This document shows, piece by piece, positions 22,500 to 35,276 of a stretch of 64,000 nt of DNA. The DNA comes from Guadua angustifolia. Its lineage: Eukaryota > Streptophyta > Magnoliopsida > Poales > Poaceae. Position 1 is the first letter of the stretch; every line of letters begins with the position of its first letter. The stretch is from assembly GCA_036346375.1 (NCBI GenBank), contig CM070512.1, positions 38,796,466-38,860,465 of the forward strand. The letters run 5' to 3'. The position numbers were made by a program, and so were the translations under genes. Below the pieces are notes generated by a model. It was not told where the DNA came from and searched no databases. It saw nothing but the letters and a program-made list of their open reading frames with translations.

Positions 22500-24074
22500 A
22501 AAGCCGATTCATTGAACCTCATCATGCTCAGCTTGCTGTTCCTTCCGAATCTGCGCAGTTTGTGGTCATTTAGGGTATTTTTTGTGAATGGATTCAGATG
22601 CGAAGCAAGTTATAAATACAATATTTCTGTAGAATACGGTAGTATATATGCCAAAGTGAGTTCCAAAGCTAGTCACACCAACATTTGCATTTAGACGAGT
22701 AATTGTACAGGCCGCCGAATAGGCTTAGTTAGTTTAGTTTTCTGCGCTACTAGTTCACGAAGGGTGTTTGCGGAAGAAAGATTTATGTGCAGATCAAGTC
22801 CTAAATAGAATATAATTTCAGATTACGGTAGTTTATATTATGGGGTATGATTTTTGGCTATTCCTTCAATATTTGGCATTTAGACGCGCTACTTTACGGG
22901 CGGGTGAAAAGGCTTAAAAGACCACGCAGTTTACTCAGCTTGTTGTTCCTTCCGAATTTGGCTTTACTCCCCCATTTCCTTCACTTCCAGGTCAAGAGTG
23001 ATACCAAAACAGAGTCGCCGAAACACGTAGAAGCTTAATTCGTTACACACCTGAGCTCCCTCTCCACCGCTAATACCAGAAAAATGAATAAAGAATCATG
23101 TAAAGTGTAGTCGCAAACATAAAATGAAACTTGACCGATTCAACGTTAATAACATGATCATTTGTACTATTTCAACCGCACATAAAATAATTCGCTCAAA
23201 TACTAAACTTTGAGAAACTAACTTAGAAACGCTTTACAAAGTCCATATTACCATAATCTGAATAAAGAATTTTGATTCAACATGGTTTACATAATAATCA
23301 TGTTGGTTCAATAAGCGTAAGTATTCACATTTACGTGATCCGTAAAATGAATAAATCTGGACGTTAGTTGTGAATGCGAATCAATGATTAAATATTTGCA
23401 TCACTAGAACCTTCTCAAATATTGTAAAAACAAGACTAGTAACCTTAAATAATAGATCCGACATAACGTAAAACTAAGTATCCACAATATCGATCGAAGA
23501 TCAAGCACTATGAATTCATAGTAAAATATGATCACCTAAGCCTTTTGAGCTCGCATCTCAAATTGCCTAAATGCAAATATTATGAAGAATAACTCAAAAA
23601 TAATCTTTAGGATATGATCTACAATAATCTAGAAAAATATTCTTATTTTAACTTGCTTTGAACCTGAATCGTGATAAAGTAAAACCCTTAAGTGTTAATC
23701 ATTCTCTTCTCCATTCTCGCCGATCTCGTATAACGTGAACTTTATAATACCACGTAAGCCTTTTCGAAATAAATATAATGAATCATCTAAACCCTAAAAT
23801 TTATAAAATCAATTTAGAAACGTTCTCCAAAGTATAGACTACCATAATATGTAGAAATAATCTTATTCCGTTATGCTTCAAATATTAATCACTCAAGTAG
23901 CGTAATAACCTAAAGTATTATGATTGCCAAACTTGGTAATGTGAGTTAATGAACTCGATAACAATGAACAAATCTATAATTAAGATGTTTGTATTACTAG
24001 AACCTTATTAAAAAGCACGAAGATATAACCAGTAACCTATCATAATAGGTCTAGTGTATTCAAACTAAATCTTA
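22500..24074. repeat. Satellite-like tandem repeats, left block
   Basis: Diverged units of about 180-215 bp carry the landmarks 'aagcctttt', 'actcgtctaaatgcaaa', 'accata' and 'aaccctaa'. At 22500-23000 they run in inverse orientation (complementary landmarks 'gcatttagacg' and 'aaaaggctta'), and at 23050-24074 in plus orientation. The same family is at 37780-38800. The switch in orientation lies near 23040. Confidence 0.65.
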
Positions 24075-24298
24075 TGCCCATGTTCGTGCTGCGGAAGTCC
24101 TCGTCAGGTCTTTGCGGGAGGCCGCTGGCGTCCCTGTAAAGGGAGACGTGCTCTGTGAGAGGTGGATCGGGCGAGGGCCCGGGAACGTTCTCGTCTCGGA
24201 GGGGACGTCCTCGTTACGTCTTCGGGAGGCCGGCCACGCCTCGTAGAAGGGGGAGACGTGCTGTCGAGGTGGATCAAAGCGGGGGCCTGGGACGCCCT
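24075..24298 (-). repeat. GC-rich tandem array, left copy (inverted relative to right)
   Basis: Units with 'gagacgtgct', 'gaggtggatc' and 'ggggacgtcctcgt' are the reverse complement of the units at 38800-39230 ('gatccacctc', 'gcacgt', 'gaggacgtcccc'). The array ends exactly at the first base of CACTA-2, so CACTA-2 inserted at or next to it. Confidence 0.75.
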
Positions 24299-24440
24299 CA
24301 CTACAAGAAACAAAGGAAAAATTCGTGGGTTTTTTAAATTGTGGGTCCAAAAACCCATTTAATTTAATTAAATTGTGGGTTATTTTTGTGGCATGACGAT
24401 TTATATAAATTCAGGCATTCGAACCCACAATTTAAGTCCC
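24299..24440 (+). repeat. 5' terminus and subterminal repeats of CACTA-2
   Basis: Canonical CACTA start followed by at least five copies, in both orientations, of a core resembling aaattgtgggt or acccacaattt. This is the layout of TnpA-binding subterminal regions. Confidence 0.85.
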
Positions 24441-25297
24441 AGTCTTAGGAAATTTTTCGGCGAACCGTCTCTTTTTGCTCCCCATTCCGCTTGATGGTCG
24501 AATCGAAACCCCGCGCGTGCCCTAGCAAATTCCCCCTCTTTGACTGCCCCCCGTCCCTCATGCCGCTGGGTAAGCCCGCCGGCCATCCTCTGCCGCCACT
24601 GTCGCCAACTATCTGACCGCCTTCGCCAGCCGGCCTGCTTGCCACTGCCGCCGCTTACCGTCCTTAAGCGGTCGCGACCGCGTCCGTCATCTTGCCGCCG
24701 CTCCATGCCCGCGCCCGCTTCATCGGCCGTCATTCCGCCGTCCCGCGCCGGCCGCCCGCCGACACGACCTCAACGCCAGAAGCGCCGCAACTCTTACTCG
24801 CCGAGACCGTCACGCTCCTCCGCCTCCCCACCTCCATCATCAATCGCACATTTACAAGATTACGTTGTTTTCTTTTTTTTCGTGTCTTGGAATCAAATCA
24901 TCCGAGAGAGAAAGATTGGGTTTGAATTGGTGGTGGATCGCGCTAAATTAGTCCGAACCGGGGTGGTGCTACTAATTACGTCTATGCGCTTGATGTCTAT
25001 GTATCGACCAATATATTAGTGACATCAGATCACCTTCATTTTGGTGACAAAGAAATACACCGTCACATATCATCGTATGTGACCAATAAATGGAGTTATG
25101 GAATATAAGCCGTGTAGGAAGGACATCGGGATCTAATCCTCATATGCCATTATGTTATGATTCATATTCCCATACAATCGCATAAGACTTATTTTGCACG
25201 TTAATATTCTCGGTTTATTCTTCGTAGTGGTAATACATTCTAACATATATTTCGAGATTGAACTAGATGCCATACAAGACATGAGGTAGTAGGGTCC
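24441..25297 (+). other. GC-rich leader region of CACTA-2
   Basis: 24470-24830 is strongly GC-rich (many gccg and cgcc words) and holds overlapping ORFs on both strands without family features, which I take as composition artefacts. A GC-rich block just inside the 5' end is known from maize En/Spm, where it is a methylated control region. CACTA-3 has one at 44200-44560. 24900-25297 is AT-rich. Confidence 0.5.
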
Positions 25298-25394
25298 TAT
25301 ATTATAACCGCAAATATTTTTTTGTCTCATTGGTGGATGTCCTATTTACTAGAGAGGTTATGCCAAATTTTGTACATTTGGTGACTTCGTAATG
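25298..25394 (+). repeat. Direct repeat within CACTA-2, copy 1
   Basis: About 97 bp including 'gtggatgtcctatttactag' recurs at 34366-34464 with about 85-90 percent identity by eye, in the same orientation. Copy 1 lies in the tnp2 leader and copy 2 directly before the captured gene fragments. Confidence 0.85.
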
Positions 25395-25666
25395 ATTAAT
25401 TCGCTTGAAGTTATTTTATCTCATTTTATATTCATTTGATATGGTATATATATTTTTATTCTCTCATTGCCGTTGTATATAACGTTAGAGTTTAGGGTTT
25501 GCGTCGAGCAAGAGAGAGCCTAGGCGTCACCTGTTGGGAACGGCGATCTCACATTTGCTTGTGAGGTGCGCGGTTCAGGAATTGTCCGTATTTTGGACAA
25601 ACCGAGAATGTTGGTTGTTGCATGGGGCTGTGGACGGCGAAGCGATCCGAACGTGATTTCGTCAAG

Positions 25667-25728
25667 ATAACCTGTTGTTCTCCGACGCACCAAAGATCAG
25701 CGGTGCGCTTGGAGAACAATGAGGTTAT
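25667..25728 (+). promoter_or_regulatory. Long hairpin in the tnp2 leader of CACTA-2
   Basis: The left arm 25667-25691 (ataacctgttgttctccgac...) pairs with the right arm 25702-25728 (...ggagaacaatgaggttat), about 24 paired positions with few mismatches around a ten-base loop. It lies about 150 bases upstream of the tnp2 ATG. CACTA-3 has a related stem in the same place (45337-45479). Confidence 0.7.
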
Positions 25729-25878
25729 GGCCAAATTTCGCTCGTTCAGAAGACGTCACAGTCGCATGCAACCTCCATTCTGGGTGGGTTTAGAACACAT
25801 CTTTCCTAATAGGGTTGTCTTTGTCACCTAAGCCACGGTAAATGACGTTGACATCGTTTCATTTGTTTAGCTTTGAGA

Positions 25879-28800
25879 ATGGGTGACGATCGAAGGCTTA
25901 TGTATGACGGATGGAGGAGTGATGGGGGCACACAAGGGAATGGGGGCAGATCACGGATGCGTTCTTGAAGCAAGCATTCACCGGAGGAGCTGAATATGTG
26001 TATTGCCGTGTACCCTCTGCGAGAATAACTTGGCTACTACAAAGAAGGATATAGTGCAAGATCACATTTGCAAAAACGGTTCATGCCTAACTATTTGGTG
26101 TGGCATCACATGGAGAGGCCGCAGGCGTGCCATTGAGTCGGACCATGGGGAGGATGACGACCGGATGGAAGAGATCTTTGGATGATCTTGGCGGGGATTG
26201 AATTTAACTCGGGGAGGGTCACAATGAGGAGGTTAAGGAATTCTATAGGCTACTTGACGCCTCGGATGCGGTCGCATGACTTGACCAATGTGACCGTCCT
26301 GCTGGCAGGCTATACGGCTTATGTCGATGAAGTCAAGTTCAACTTTTGAACAAATGCTTCAACGCTTTGCTTGAACTTATGAATGATGTCCTTCCGCCTA
26401 ACCACAAGATGCCAAAGGATTTTACCAATCGAAAAAGTTGATGGCGGCCTCGGGATGAATTACCGTAAGATTGATGTGTGCGAGAATAATTGCATGTCGT
26501 TACGAAGGATCATGACAAGGATACTCATTGTATGCATTGCGATGCGTGTAGATTCGCTGAGGTGGTAGATGAGGAAGGGTATCGGTGACTACAAAGGTCG
26601 CGACTAAACGATTTCGGTACATGCCGATCACGGATAGGCTTAAACGGTCAGACATGTCAAAAGTAACAATGAAACATATGCGGTGGCACAAAGAAGGTAA
26701 ACGTGAGGACCGAGACCCGATATGATGGTGCATCCGTCGATGGCGAGGCATGGCGAGCATTGGACCGATTCGATCCTGATTTGCAAGCGACCCTAGGAGT
26801 GTCCGTCTTGGTTTGTCCACGGACGGTTTCACACCTTTCAAAGGCAAGCGCTTAGCCCTACTCTTGTTGGCGGTCTTCATCATGCCATACAATCTTCCAC
26901 CGAGATTTGCTTGAAAGAGGGTTCATATTCCTTGCTCTTGTCATTCCGTGTCCTAAGCATCGAGGAAGGATCTCAATGTGTTCATCGGCCCTTAATTGAC
27001 GAAATGAAAAAGTTGTGGCGAGGGAAAAGGCATACGACAGCGTTCGGTAGAGAATTTACCTTACGAGCCGCATACGTGGTCGGTCCATGATTTGTTGGCA
27101 TATGGCATTTGGGCCTGGTGTGTTCATGGTCGCTGTGTTGTCCGTTTGTATGGTCGACTCGATGCATTCAGCTCACGACGGTAAAAGATCACATTCTTTG
27201 ATTGCCATAGACGGTGGCTTCCGCGAGGCACCTTTTCAGAACGATGCCAAAGCATTTGAAAAGGAAAGAAAGTTAAAAAGGACCGCGAAGCGACTCACAG
27301 GAGAGGAGATAGCTGAATGGCATAGTCGGCTTGAACGATCTACGGAAGTGGGTTTCACTGGCTATGGAAAGGAGCACAACTGGACTCATATTTCTTTTCT
27401 TTGGGAGCTGCCTTACTGAAAGCTTTGATTCTCGCCAAGATAACATAGATTTGATGCACCAAGAGCGCAATGTGGCGTAAAGCATCATAAGCATGGTGTT
27501 TGATGTAACGGACAAAACAAAGGATAACGTGAGTGCTAGGAAAGACATGGGTGATCATTGTGCTAGGCCGTGGCTCGAGGTTAAAGTTGGTTTAAATGGA
27601 AATGAGAGCCGCCACGAGCTCCATATTGTGAAGCCGTAAGACCGTAAATGATTTTGAGGTGGATGAAAACTCTAAAATTTCCCGATCGCTATGCATCTAA
27701 CATAAAACGGGTTGTGAATGTCAGCACCGGTAAGCTAAACGGGCTAAAAGAGTCATGATAACCATATTATCATGGAAAGACTTGTTCCGGTAATGTTTTG
27801 TGGCTATTTTGATAATGAGTTGTGGAGGATGTTAGCCGAGCTCGATTACTTCTATAGGCGGATATCGCTAAGGAAATCTCAAGACGTTGATGCGAAGTTA
27901 GAGAAGGAATTCCTTTGCTTGTATGCAAGATGGAAAAACTTTTTCCACTGGTTTTATGAATGTGATGCAACATCTGCTGGTGCATCCGCTTGGGAAGCGA
28001 TGGTTGGAGGTCTGCGCAGATTCGGATGGATGTATAGTCGGAAAGGGAGTTGAAAAAGCTTAGAGCTACACGCGCAACAAGGCAAGGGTAGAGGGTGTAT
28101 CGCAGAGGCTTATGCAAGTAAAGAGATCACAAACTTCTCAACAAAGTATTTGCAGATCAAGCACAACGTGAGTGCCCCTACGAGTCGATACTGCGTCGCA
28201 GAAGAAGAACCGCCAGCGAACTTAAGCTTTTTCAATGCAAGGGTCAACTCATGGGTCGTACATCGCACACCATGTTGAGTATGAGGTGGAACTTGGCCAT
28301 GCTTTACATGTTCAAGAACATGGTAGAAGTTGAAAAATATTTTGAGTAAGTGACTTTCCTAATTATGTTTTCAACATTTCAATGTAGTGTCCTTTAACCC
28401 GGGAATAAATGACGCAGAGTGTTTGACAAAGAAAATTGAAGTCAACTCGACAACCCACAAGTAAGCAATTGGATAACCTACGTCGTGATGGGTTGAAAGG
28501 CGCCCAAGCTTAGTGCAATGGTTAAAATCAAGATGTAATTTGACTATTTATTCAATTTTTTAAAATGAATTGTTGTAGTAACTTAATATTAGACTAACAA
28601 AGATGCATATTGCTATATAGTGTATGCGTGATGCCTCCGCCCCGAGGATGTCCGGCGGCTCTCACATGGTGATGTGACGGCAAGGAGCTATAGTCGCTAT
28701 GATGTGAACGGGTTCCGTTTTAACAAATGAAGTTAGAAGCTAGCCGTCCACTTGCTATGCCACTTCAAACAGCGGAGTAGTCACAACGTCGCTCGATTCC

Positions 28801-29307
28801 AACGGTGATATATTAGACTACTACGGTGTTGTACAAAATATAATTGAGTATACCTTTGGGGTGCCAAAGAACTGAAGGTTGTGTTTTTGATTGCCATTGG
28901 TTCGATCCACACAACGCACACGGTCGATGACTTTGGGATGGTGGAGGTGAAGCACAGTTCGCGGCTTCAGGGCCACATCAATAACATTGTGCTTGCACAT
29001 CAGGTTGAGCAGGTGTACTACCTGAGCTATCCTCACCGTAGCTTGAAGGCTTGGTGGGTTGTATTTAAAGTTAACCCTGAAGTATATCCTCCTAGGGATG
29101 TTTCGTACGTGCAAAGCAACGTAGAAGATGATGTGGGTGATGTATATCAAGAAGAAGCTATGGGGGATTCTTTCCTTGTCTCCGACGGGGCAGGACTCGA
29201 TCAATTACCTACCGATGCCACAGACGTAATAACAGATGAACCGGGCCCTTCACGGATCGCCGTAAAAAGTCGAAGGATTGCACGCCTTCAAGCATCGTCT
29301 CAATGAA
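25879..29307 (+). pseudogene. tnp2: tnp2-type transposase of CACTA-2, decayed
   Basis: The start ATG at 25879 opens MGDDRRLMYDGW, the transposase-associated N-terminal domain; CACTA-3 starts the same way. Further blocks include YRKIDVCENNCM (26462-26497), PITDRLKRSDMSK and MRWHKEGKR (about 26625-26705), KKLWRGKRH (about 27010-27035), a degraded 'WSVHDLLAYGI' region (about 27080-27115) and FDCHRRWLPR-like coding (about 27195-27225). At 27772-28053 a DUF4218-like segment contains MLAELDYFYRRISLRKSQDV. At 28881-29306 is a DUF4216-like C-terminus with DDFGMVEVKHSSRLQGH and VLAHQVEQVYYLSYPH. Frameshifts and stops occur throughout, except that the last 140 codons are open. It cannot encode intact transposase. 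Confidence 0.9.
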
Positions 29308-30458
29308 ATGCGAGTCGTAGAAGCATTCGACGCCGAGCGACTTTTGATATGTATATTTTGTAAGATGTGCTTGATGAGTGGAAGTGGAATGACCTGTTTG
29401 ATATCAGATGTTCTATTACAATTAATGGTACATGAGGAAGCGCAATTTTGGTCACGGTCACAAGAAGCGTCTCTTTTGTCTTAAGAGTGCCACTAGTTTA
29501 TTCGCTTTATTATGGTAATTTCTCCTTTATTTGTTTCAATTTGTACCTTTGCACTAATTTTTTGAAGATATTTTGTGTTTTTTGGGTTTTAGAACCTTTT
29601 TCACATATTATGTCATTAATTGTTCATGGACTCGTCTGTTGCTGCAGGTTGAAGTCAAGAAAAAGCAGTACAGAAGGAGCGAAGAAGAAGCGTCAGGCTT
29701 TGGATCAATAGGAGAAACATCTTCCATTGCATCATCTCAAGCTAGGTATGCACATTTCAGATCTTAAAGAGAAGCACGGTGCATGATATGTATGCTTGAG
29801 TGCTTGTCTGTATGTATCTTCGGTGCACGTGTGAAAGTGGTGATATTGAATGTACAGAAATGACATATATAGCTCGCTTCATAACTCGTTCTACCGTGAT
29901 AATGTTTTCTATATTGAAGCAGAGAGGTTCTCATATTGTCACATAACTATGTAAATAAAATGTTGTTAATCTTCAACATGAATAGGATCTGGGTTTGCTA
30001 ACACTCAATCTGGTATTTCTTTATGAATGTCATCTTTGGGTTTACAAGAATTCTGGAATTAATGCAACTCCATCTTGGTACTGAAATGCATGTTTCTTTA
30101 TAAAAGAACATGCTTAGTATGAGTTGGTCAATCTAGAAAATGTCAAGTTAGGATAGATGCAGAACGAAGAATGTATTTGTTGGGCAATGCCCTCTATGCC
30201 GCATGATCTGAATTTGCCATGTCAAGGCCAGGCCGAGAAGAATGTCATAGTTGAGTTCTATTTCTTGACAATATCTTGTTGCAAGTAATTGGTAACTACT
30301 GAATAAATTGTCAAATTATCAAACCTGGTGTGGTTGATGATACCAAGTAAAGGACAATAACAACTATTTTACAAGTTATTGTTGTCTCATTCATTTTTGC
30401 AAGTTATTGAAAATTATTTGTAGACACGTGTACTAACTCTTGTCAAATTTGAGCACAG

Positions 30459-33068
30459 ATGAGTATGTTCAGCATCAAAGTTGACAAGCTTAAAGGCAAG
30501 TTCAATGGTCGTCCTCCGAAAGGTCGAGGAGCAGGGTTCGATGCTCAGACTCGGCAACGGCGGCCGCCATGTTTGTTGGTCATGATATTAGGACAATGCG
30601 AGGAGCAGCCCGAGAGGTGCTTCGATGGCGAGCACGAGAACAGTGGGGGCAGCCACAAGCAGGACGAGGAGCAGTGGGGATTCAGGACGAGGCAGGTGGG
30701 GGTTCAGGACGAGGATGAGGACTTGGGCGAGGCGGACGACGAGGAGGACGTTGGGGGTGGTGGCGGTGGGACGACAGATGCAGACGCCGAGGCCGAGGCA
30801 GCAGCAGATGCGGAGTTGGCGGCGACCTTAGAGCCAGTTGAAGAGGGCGGGACTTCTTCGGTACCATCGTATATCGTAGTATTGATTAGCATTTAATATC
30901 CATATTTACATTGTAATGTCTATGAACTAATGATTTGCATTTCGTGTTTCGTAAAAGCGTCTCGGTTGTCTCGAGATGCAACTTGGCCGATAGGAGGTTG
31001 ATAGAGCTACGGGGAGCAGTAATGCTTATATCTTTCATGTCTTTTCTTTTAGCATGAGCTAAGTGACAACTTATTGTTTTCATGCATCTTTGTCTTGTAT
31101 TTTGTTGTAGGCACTGGAAAGAGCCGGGTTGGACTGGGAGGGGCCACATTACAAAGGTTAACGCCGTGCTGGGAGCCCTTGGCCGCTACTACTACCCTGG
31201 CATGGTTGAGTCAGGCAGGGATAGATTCGCGGCCCACAACTGGAAGCACTGGGCGTTGAAGAATAACGTGGAAGGAAACGAAGACAACCAAACATGTCAG
31301 GGCGCAGTCTGGGCTGGCTTCTAGGTGAGTTTGCGTTACGTATTTACTCTATTTGAGTATTGCTTTAAATGCAAATACAATTTGACAATGTGTAATCTAT
31401 GCAGGAGAGGTTCCGGCTTGAGAACGAAGACGATTACAACACTGTGAAGAAGGCCAAAAGCGTCTTCAATAGGGCGGCACAAAAGGTTGTCGGAGATTCG
31501 TTCAGCAATGCACGGATTCAAGCCGTCGTCCATTTTTACAAGAGGGTGAAGAAGGTGAACATGAGAAGACCAGAGGCGAGGAGGATACACCTGACAGAAC
31601 AAGAGTATCTCCAGAGCTCGGTCGATTGGATAATGAAGGACATGGAGGCTTGGAGGTGGATGTGCCGGTACTGGGCGTCGGTGGATTTTCAAGAAAAATC
31701 AAATAGAAATCGAGGGAACAGAAGAAGTAGAATGGGGAAGCACAAGTACGGCGCAGACGGACACATTGGCCTAGAGCAACGCATGGTAAGTATCGGTATT
31801 ATAATTGTTAGTGAATTTGTCACTATGTTTCTAACTTTGCACCGTAGGAGGCTGAAAGTGGGAGTACTCCCACTTTTGTCGAAGTTTACATCCGGGGGCA
31901 CCAAGGCGAGGATCCACAGAACCCGGATGCTTTGTGCGACGACCGAAGCATCGCGAGGATGGTAAGTATAAATGACACAATATGTTTGTGCAAATTTACA
32001 TCCGGAGCACCAATATGCTGTTTTTGCGACGTCATATGCGTAAGAAATGACACAACGTCATGGGCCAAGTTTGATTGGAAGGCGCACGGCCGATGTGGAA
32101 GCGTTGTACCCTGTTGGAGGGGCCTAAAGCATGGGAGGTTCGTTAATAAAACTGATTTTTATTGTTTTCGCTCTCTTAATAACAAAAATGTTGCATGGTC
32201 ACATTTCAAGATATATCGTTTGTAGGTGGGCCATGGGGACGGAGTTGTGGATCGCGATCGCCGCCCACGAGGCTCGACTTAAATCTGGGAGTCTTGCCGC
32301 TTGCCGAGGACCACAGGAAGCACAAGCGCAGGAGGATGCTCTCAAGCAGCGAGAGGAGGCTCTGCTGCGAGATGAGGCTCGCTCAGCGAGAGGTCTCGCA
32401 ATACATGACAATGTATCTGCAGTACAATCTCAACTTTAAACAAATCGCTCAATTGTACATTTGTGATTAAAATCTAACAAACAATCTATATGCAGCAATC
32501 GTCACAATCTCTTGGATCTCTTGGACCTAACGTGCGGCGTTTAGCCCTCTGTTATGGCCGGGTAAAGATACTTGAGTTCATTACTCTCTAATTTACTTAG
32601 CTCGTAAAATCACGCTCCGCACATTTGCACCACCACCACAAGGAGAAGCATCACCTACTAGGATCGAGCACCACCCCTAGGAGATGCACCTCAAAGTTAT
32701 ATGAAATTGTCACATGCATTCTTTATTTTTAAAAACTCTATTCTCAGATACTTTATATCACAAACTATGATCCACAGAGCTCCCGGCCTCCTCGTCCTTT
32801 CTACATGTTCACTCCACGATGCAGACCACCTTCAGAGGAGAGGCACCACAGTAAAGACGGATCGGTTCAATTCGTTATTCAAAATTTGAACTAATGATTT
32901 ATATGTCGATAATGTACTGTCTATGCCTTACAGGCTCCCACCTCCAAACCCGTTCTACATGTACCCAGCACCTATGCCAGGCCAAGGAATGCCTATGTAC
33001 TTCAACCCGTGGGCCCTGAAGCCACCTCAGATGACACCTGAGATGACACCTTAGATGACACCACAGGT
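30459..33068 (+). pseudogene. CACTA-2 second gene, Transposase_24 type
   Basis: An ATG at 30459 follows an acceptor-like cacag and opens a basic N-terminus (MSMFSIKVDKLKGKFNGR). An acidic, Gly/Ala-rich stretch follows (to about 30890). Exon-like blocks after introns carry VNAVLGALGRYYYPGMV (about 31160-31210), a long open segment at 31399-31785 with ARIQAVVHFYKR, ARRIHLTEQEYLQ and NRNRGNRRSRMGKHKYGADG, then TPTFVEVYIRGHQGEDPQNP (about 31867-31926). A coiled-coil-like exon lies at 32230-32439, and a Pro/Met-rich end (MYPAPMPGQGMPMYFNPW-like) at about 32950-33068. This is the DNA-binding partner class of TNP2. Some of it is open enough that splicing could give a long product, but the reading of 31880-32230 is uncertain. 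Confidence 0.75.
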
Positions 33069-34365
33069 ATTTGTCTATTCACTGATGCTTACGTATAAAA
33101 TATATAATCCCACTCCCAAGTCCAGATATTATAACAAGTTTGTATATTACTATAGCAAGATATTGTCATCCTGAATTGCATGATGCATGTGTGCTGCTAG
33201 AATCTCAAGTTTTCAAAGGATAAGTAGGAACTTGTGAAGACTCAGATAAATGAACTTTCCCAAAATCAGCATGACAGAGTTTTCATTTTCACAATACTGA
33301 GACTCTATAACTGATTTTTGGATAAAAAGTCAATCATATAAAACAGAAAGATCTGTACTTGTGAGCTGAATCCTATTAGTAAACCTGACCAGAATAAGAC
33401 AGGATTGGTAAAAAATTAAGAAACAAGGAAGCCAAAGTAATCAGTAATCAACAACTCACATCTGTTTGATTTTATTCATTGATCAGTTTATTAGTAAAAT
33501 TTCTCTACAGACCTCTTGAGGTTAAAACCTCATAGTCGCATGTTTTTGCTGAGAAAAACATTCAGATATCCCACTCATCCGATCTCAATCCAACATAAAG
33601 TCTTCAGACTAGTATATGTCGTACCAAAAAGAGAAAATATTGACAACAACAAGCAAACCATTTCAATTTCAAATAAATCATCGATGGTATTTTCAACATA
33701 TCTGAGATGTGTTGTAAAAAAATGAACAGCAAAGCACAAAGGCAATCAAGCTCTCACAGCAGACACAAATTGTCCAACTTTTCGCGAATCACATGTATGG
33801 CTTAAAGGATCACCATTTGTTATTTATACAAGAACTTTTAAGCGCTATTTTTACATCGCTTAACTTTCTCTGAGTCGAAATCCAGAGGCCAAAGACGGTA
33901 AAACTGCACGTTTAACATTTTCCTTCATATAGATTGTTGCCATCGCTTCTATTGAATGCTTAAAAGATTGATCTTGAACTTGCGGTTTTCGGTCACGCCC
34001 AAAGACGCACTAACGACGACATCATAGAAAACATCTTGAACAATGCCGGCGGTGGTGGTAGCGCCCATTAACTCCAACAACCCCGAGGCATGAATTCCAT
34101 TGTGAGCTCGATTGGTGTATATTTGTTGGACTTTATGACTTGTTGTGATCGATACCTTGTGAACGACTTATTGTGATGGACTTATTGTAATCGAATGTGG
34201 ATTGTATCTATTGCGGTTGTAATGTGTTGTACGTCATTGCGTAGTTTACAATTTGCCGTTGGATGTGTGATTGATTATCTAAGGATCTGATAGAATGTCT
34301 CCTTCTGGTTTGATTATCTAAGGATCTGCTAGAATGTCTCCTTCTGGTTTCTTGTGAGATTGATA
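33069..34365 (+). other. CACTA-2 interior, little recognisable coding
   Basis: Mostly AT-rich. A short piece near 34035-34070 could be the last exon of the second gene (Gly-rich AGGGGSAH). At 34272-34350 a 39-bp segment containing 'attatctaaggatctg' is tandemly duplicated. Confidence 0.45.
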
Positions 34366-34464
34366 TATATATTATAACTGCAAATGTTTTTTTGTCTGCT
34401 GAGTGGATGTCCTATTTACTAGAGAGGTCATGCCGAAATTTTGTACATTTCGGTGACTTAGTAT
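34366..34464 (+). repeat. Direct repeat within CACTA-2, copy 2
   Basis: Partner of 25298-25394. It sits about 80 bp upstream of the first captured exon and may mark a recombination or repair junction used during capture (inference). Confidence 0.8.
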
Positions 34465-34542
34465 GAGTATGGAATTTTGTATTTTGAGTGTTATGTGGCA
34501 TGTCTTGTATTTTGTTGCTAATCCACGAGATGACGCAAGTCT

Positions 34543-34928
34543 TGCAAACAATTTGGTGTGAGTGGGTAGAGATGGAGCCGAGGCACAACAATTTTGACAA
34601 GGCAATTGAGCCGATGAGGCAAGCAACAAATGTGTGCCCTCTGTCGAGGTTAAGAGGTGAGGTATAATTTGTTTTGTTCAGTTGTGTTAATTTCTTGTGT
34701 ATTTTACTGAATCATTTTTTTCTAACAATATGTTTTGTGCATTCTTCTGTGATGGGAACGAACACAGTATAAATGAAATTACATAAATCTTTGAAATTAT
34801 GGAGTTTCTATGTGGATTTGGAGGAGAGCCTTGGGACCTTGGAATCAACCCGTGCTGTTTATGAGAGAATATTGGATTTACGAATTGCCACTCCGCAAAT
34901 AATTCTCAATTATGCATATCTTCTTGAG
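34543..34928 (+). pseudogene. SYF1: Captured fragment of pre-mRNA splicing factor SYF1 (two exons)
   Basis: SYF1 (XAB2 in animals) is a HAT-repeat scaffold of the spliceosomal NineTeen complex. The first exon-like block (34543-34661) reads WCEWVEMEPRHNNFDKAIEP and then MRQATNV and PSVEVKR, with a frame slip near 34635. After an intron of about 80 bp a second block to 34928 reads MKLHKSLKLWSFYVDLEESL, then GTLESTRAVYERILDLRIAT and PQIILNYAYLLE, closing at a gtagga donor. These match the conserved HAT region of plant SYF1. Only about 100 codons of a protein normally over 900 residues are present. The intron is retained, so capture was from genomic DNA. Confidence 0.9.
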
Positions 34929-35109
34929 GTAGGATATGAATTGGGATCTCAGTCAGTGGTGTCCTCTTATTGATGACAGGTGCTTTTTATCATGGCTTGT
35001 CAAGGTAAGTGTTTTTCTTCTTTTATTTTTTGTTGGGTTGGTGTGTGCGCATGTGCATGTCTTGCTGTTATTTTCTTTTTGATAATTTAGCAATTTTACT
35101 TTCTTTCAG

Positions 35110-35276
35110 GTTCCCTCGAACAGGAGCAGCTGAGAGCACGCCAAATTAGTGCCCAGCAAATTAACAAAGTGGAAGAGCTCTGGAAAACAAATCGATGCTC
35201 GTCTTGAAGATCTTCAAAAGCCCGGTGTAGATGATGAACCCCACAAGTGGTTTTGAAGTATGAAGATGCTTACCAG
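35110..35276 (+). pseudogene. UPF1: Captured exon of UPF1 RNA helicase
   Basis: UPF1 drives nonsense-mediated mRNA decay. The block opens after a ttcag-type acceptor and reads PSNRSS-like or, in the ancestral frame, EQEQLRARQISAQQINKVEE followed by LWKTN. With slips near 35197 and 35247 it continues DARLEDLQKPGVDDEP and VLKYEDAYQ, closing at a donor-like cag|gttt. The order matches the plant UPF1 segment just after its Cys/His-rich domain. Two frame slips in about 55 codons show decay after capture. The neighbouring 35277-35596 has no recognised exon. Confidence 0.88.

Noticed and set aside
23050..24074. Centromeric satellite
   Set aside because: The unit length would fit, but the copies are few, very diverged, AT-rich and embedded in transposons, and I could not match them to a remembered grass centromere repeat.
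24540..25019. 159-codon Pro/Arg/Ser-rich ORF in the CACTA-2 leader
   Set aside because: It overlaps long ORFs in other frames and on the other strand in a very GC-rich block and has no domain. I take it as a composition artefact.
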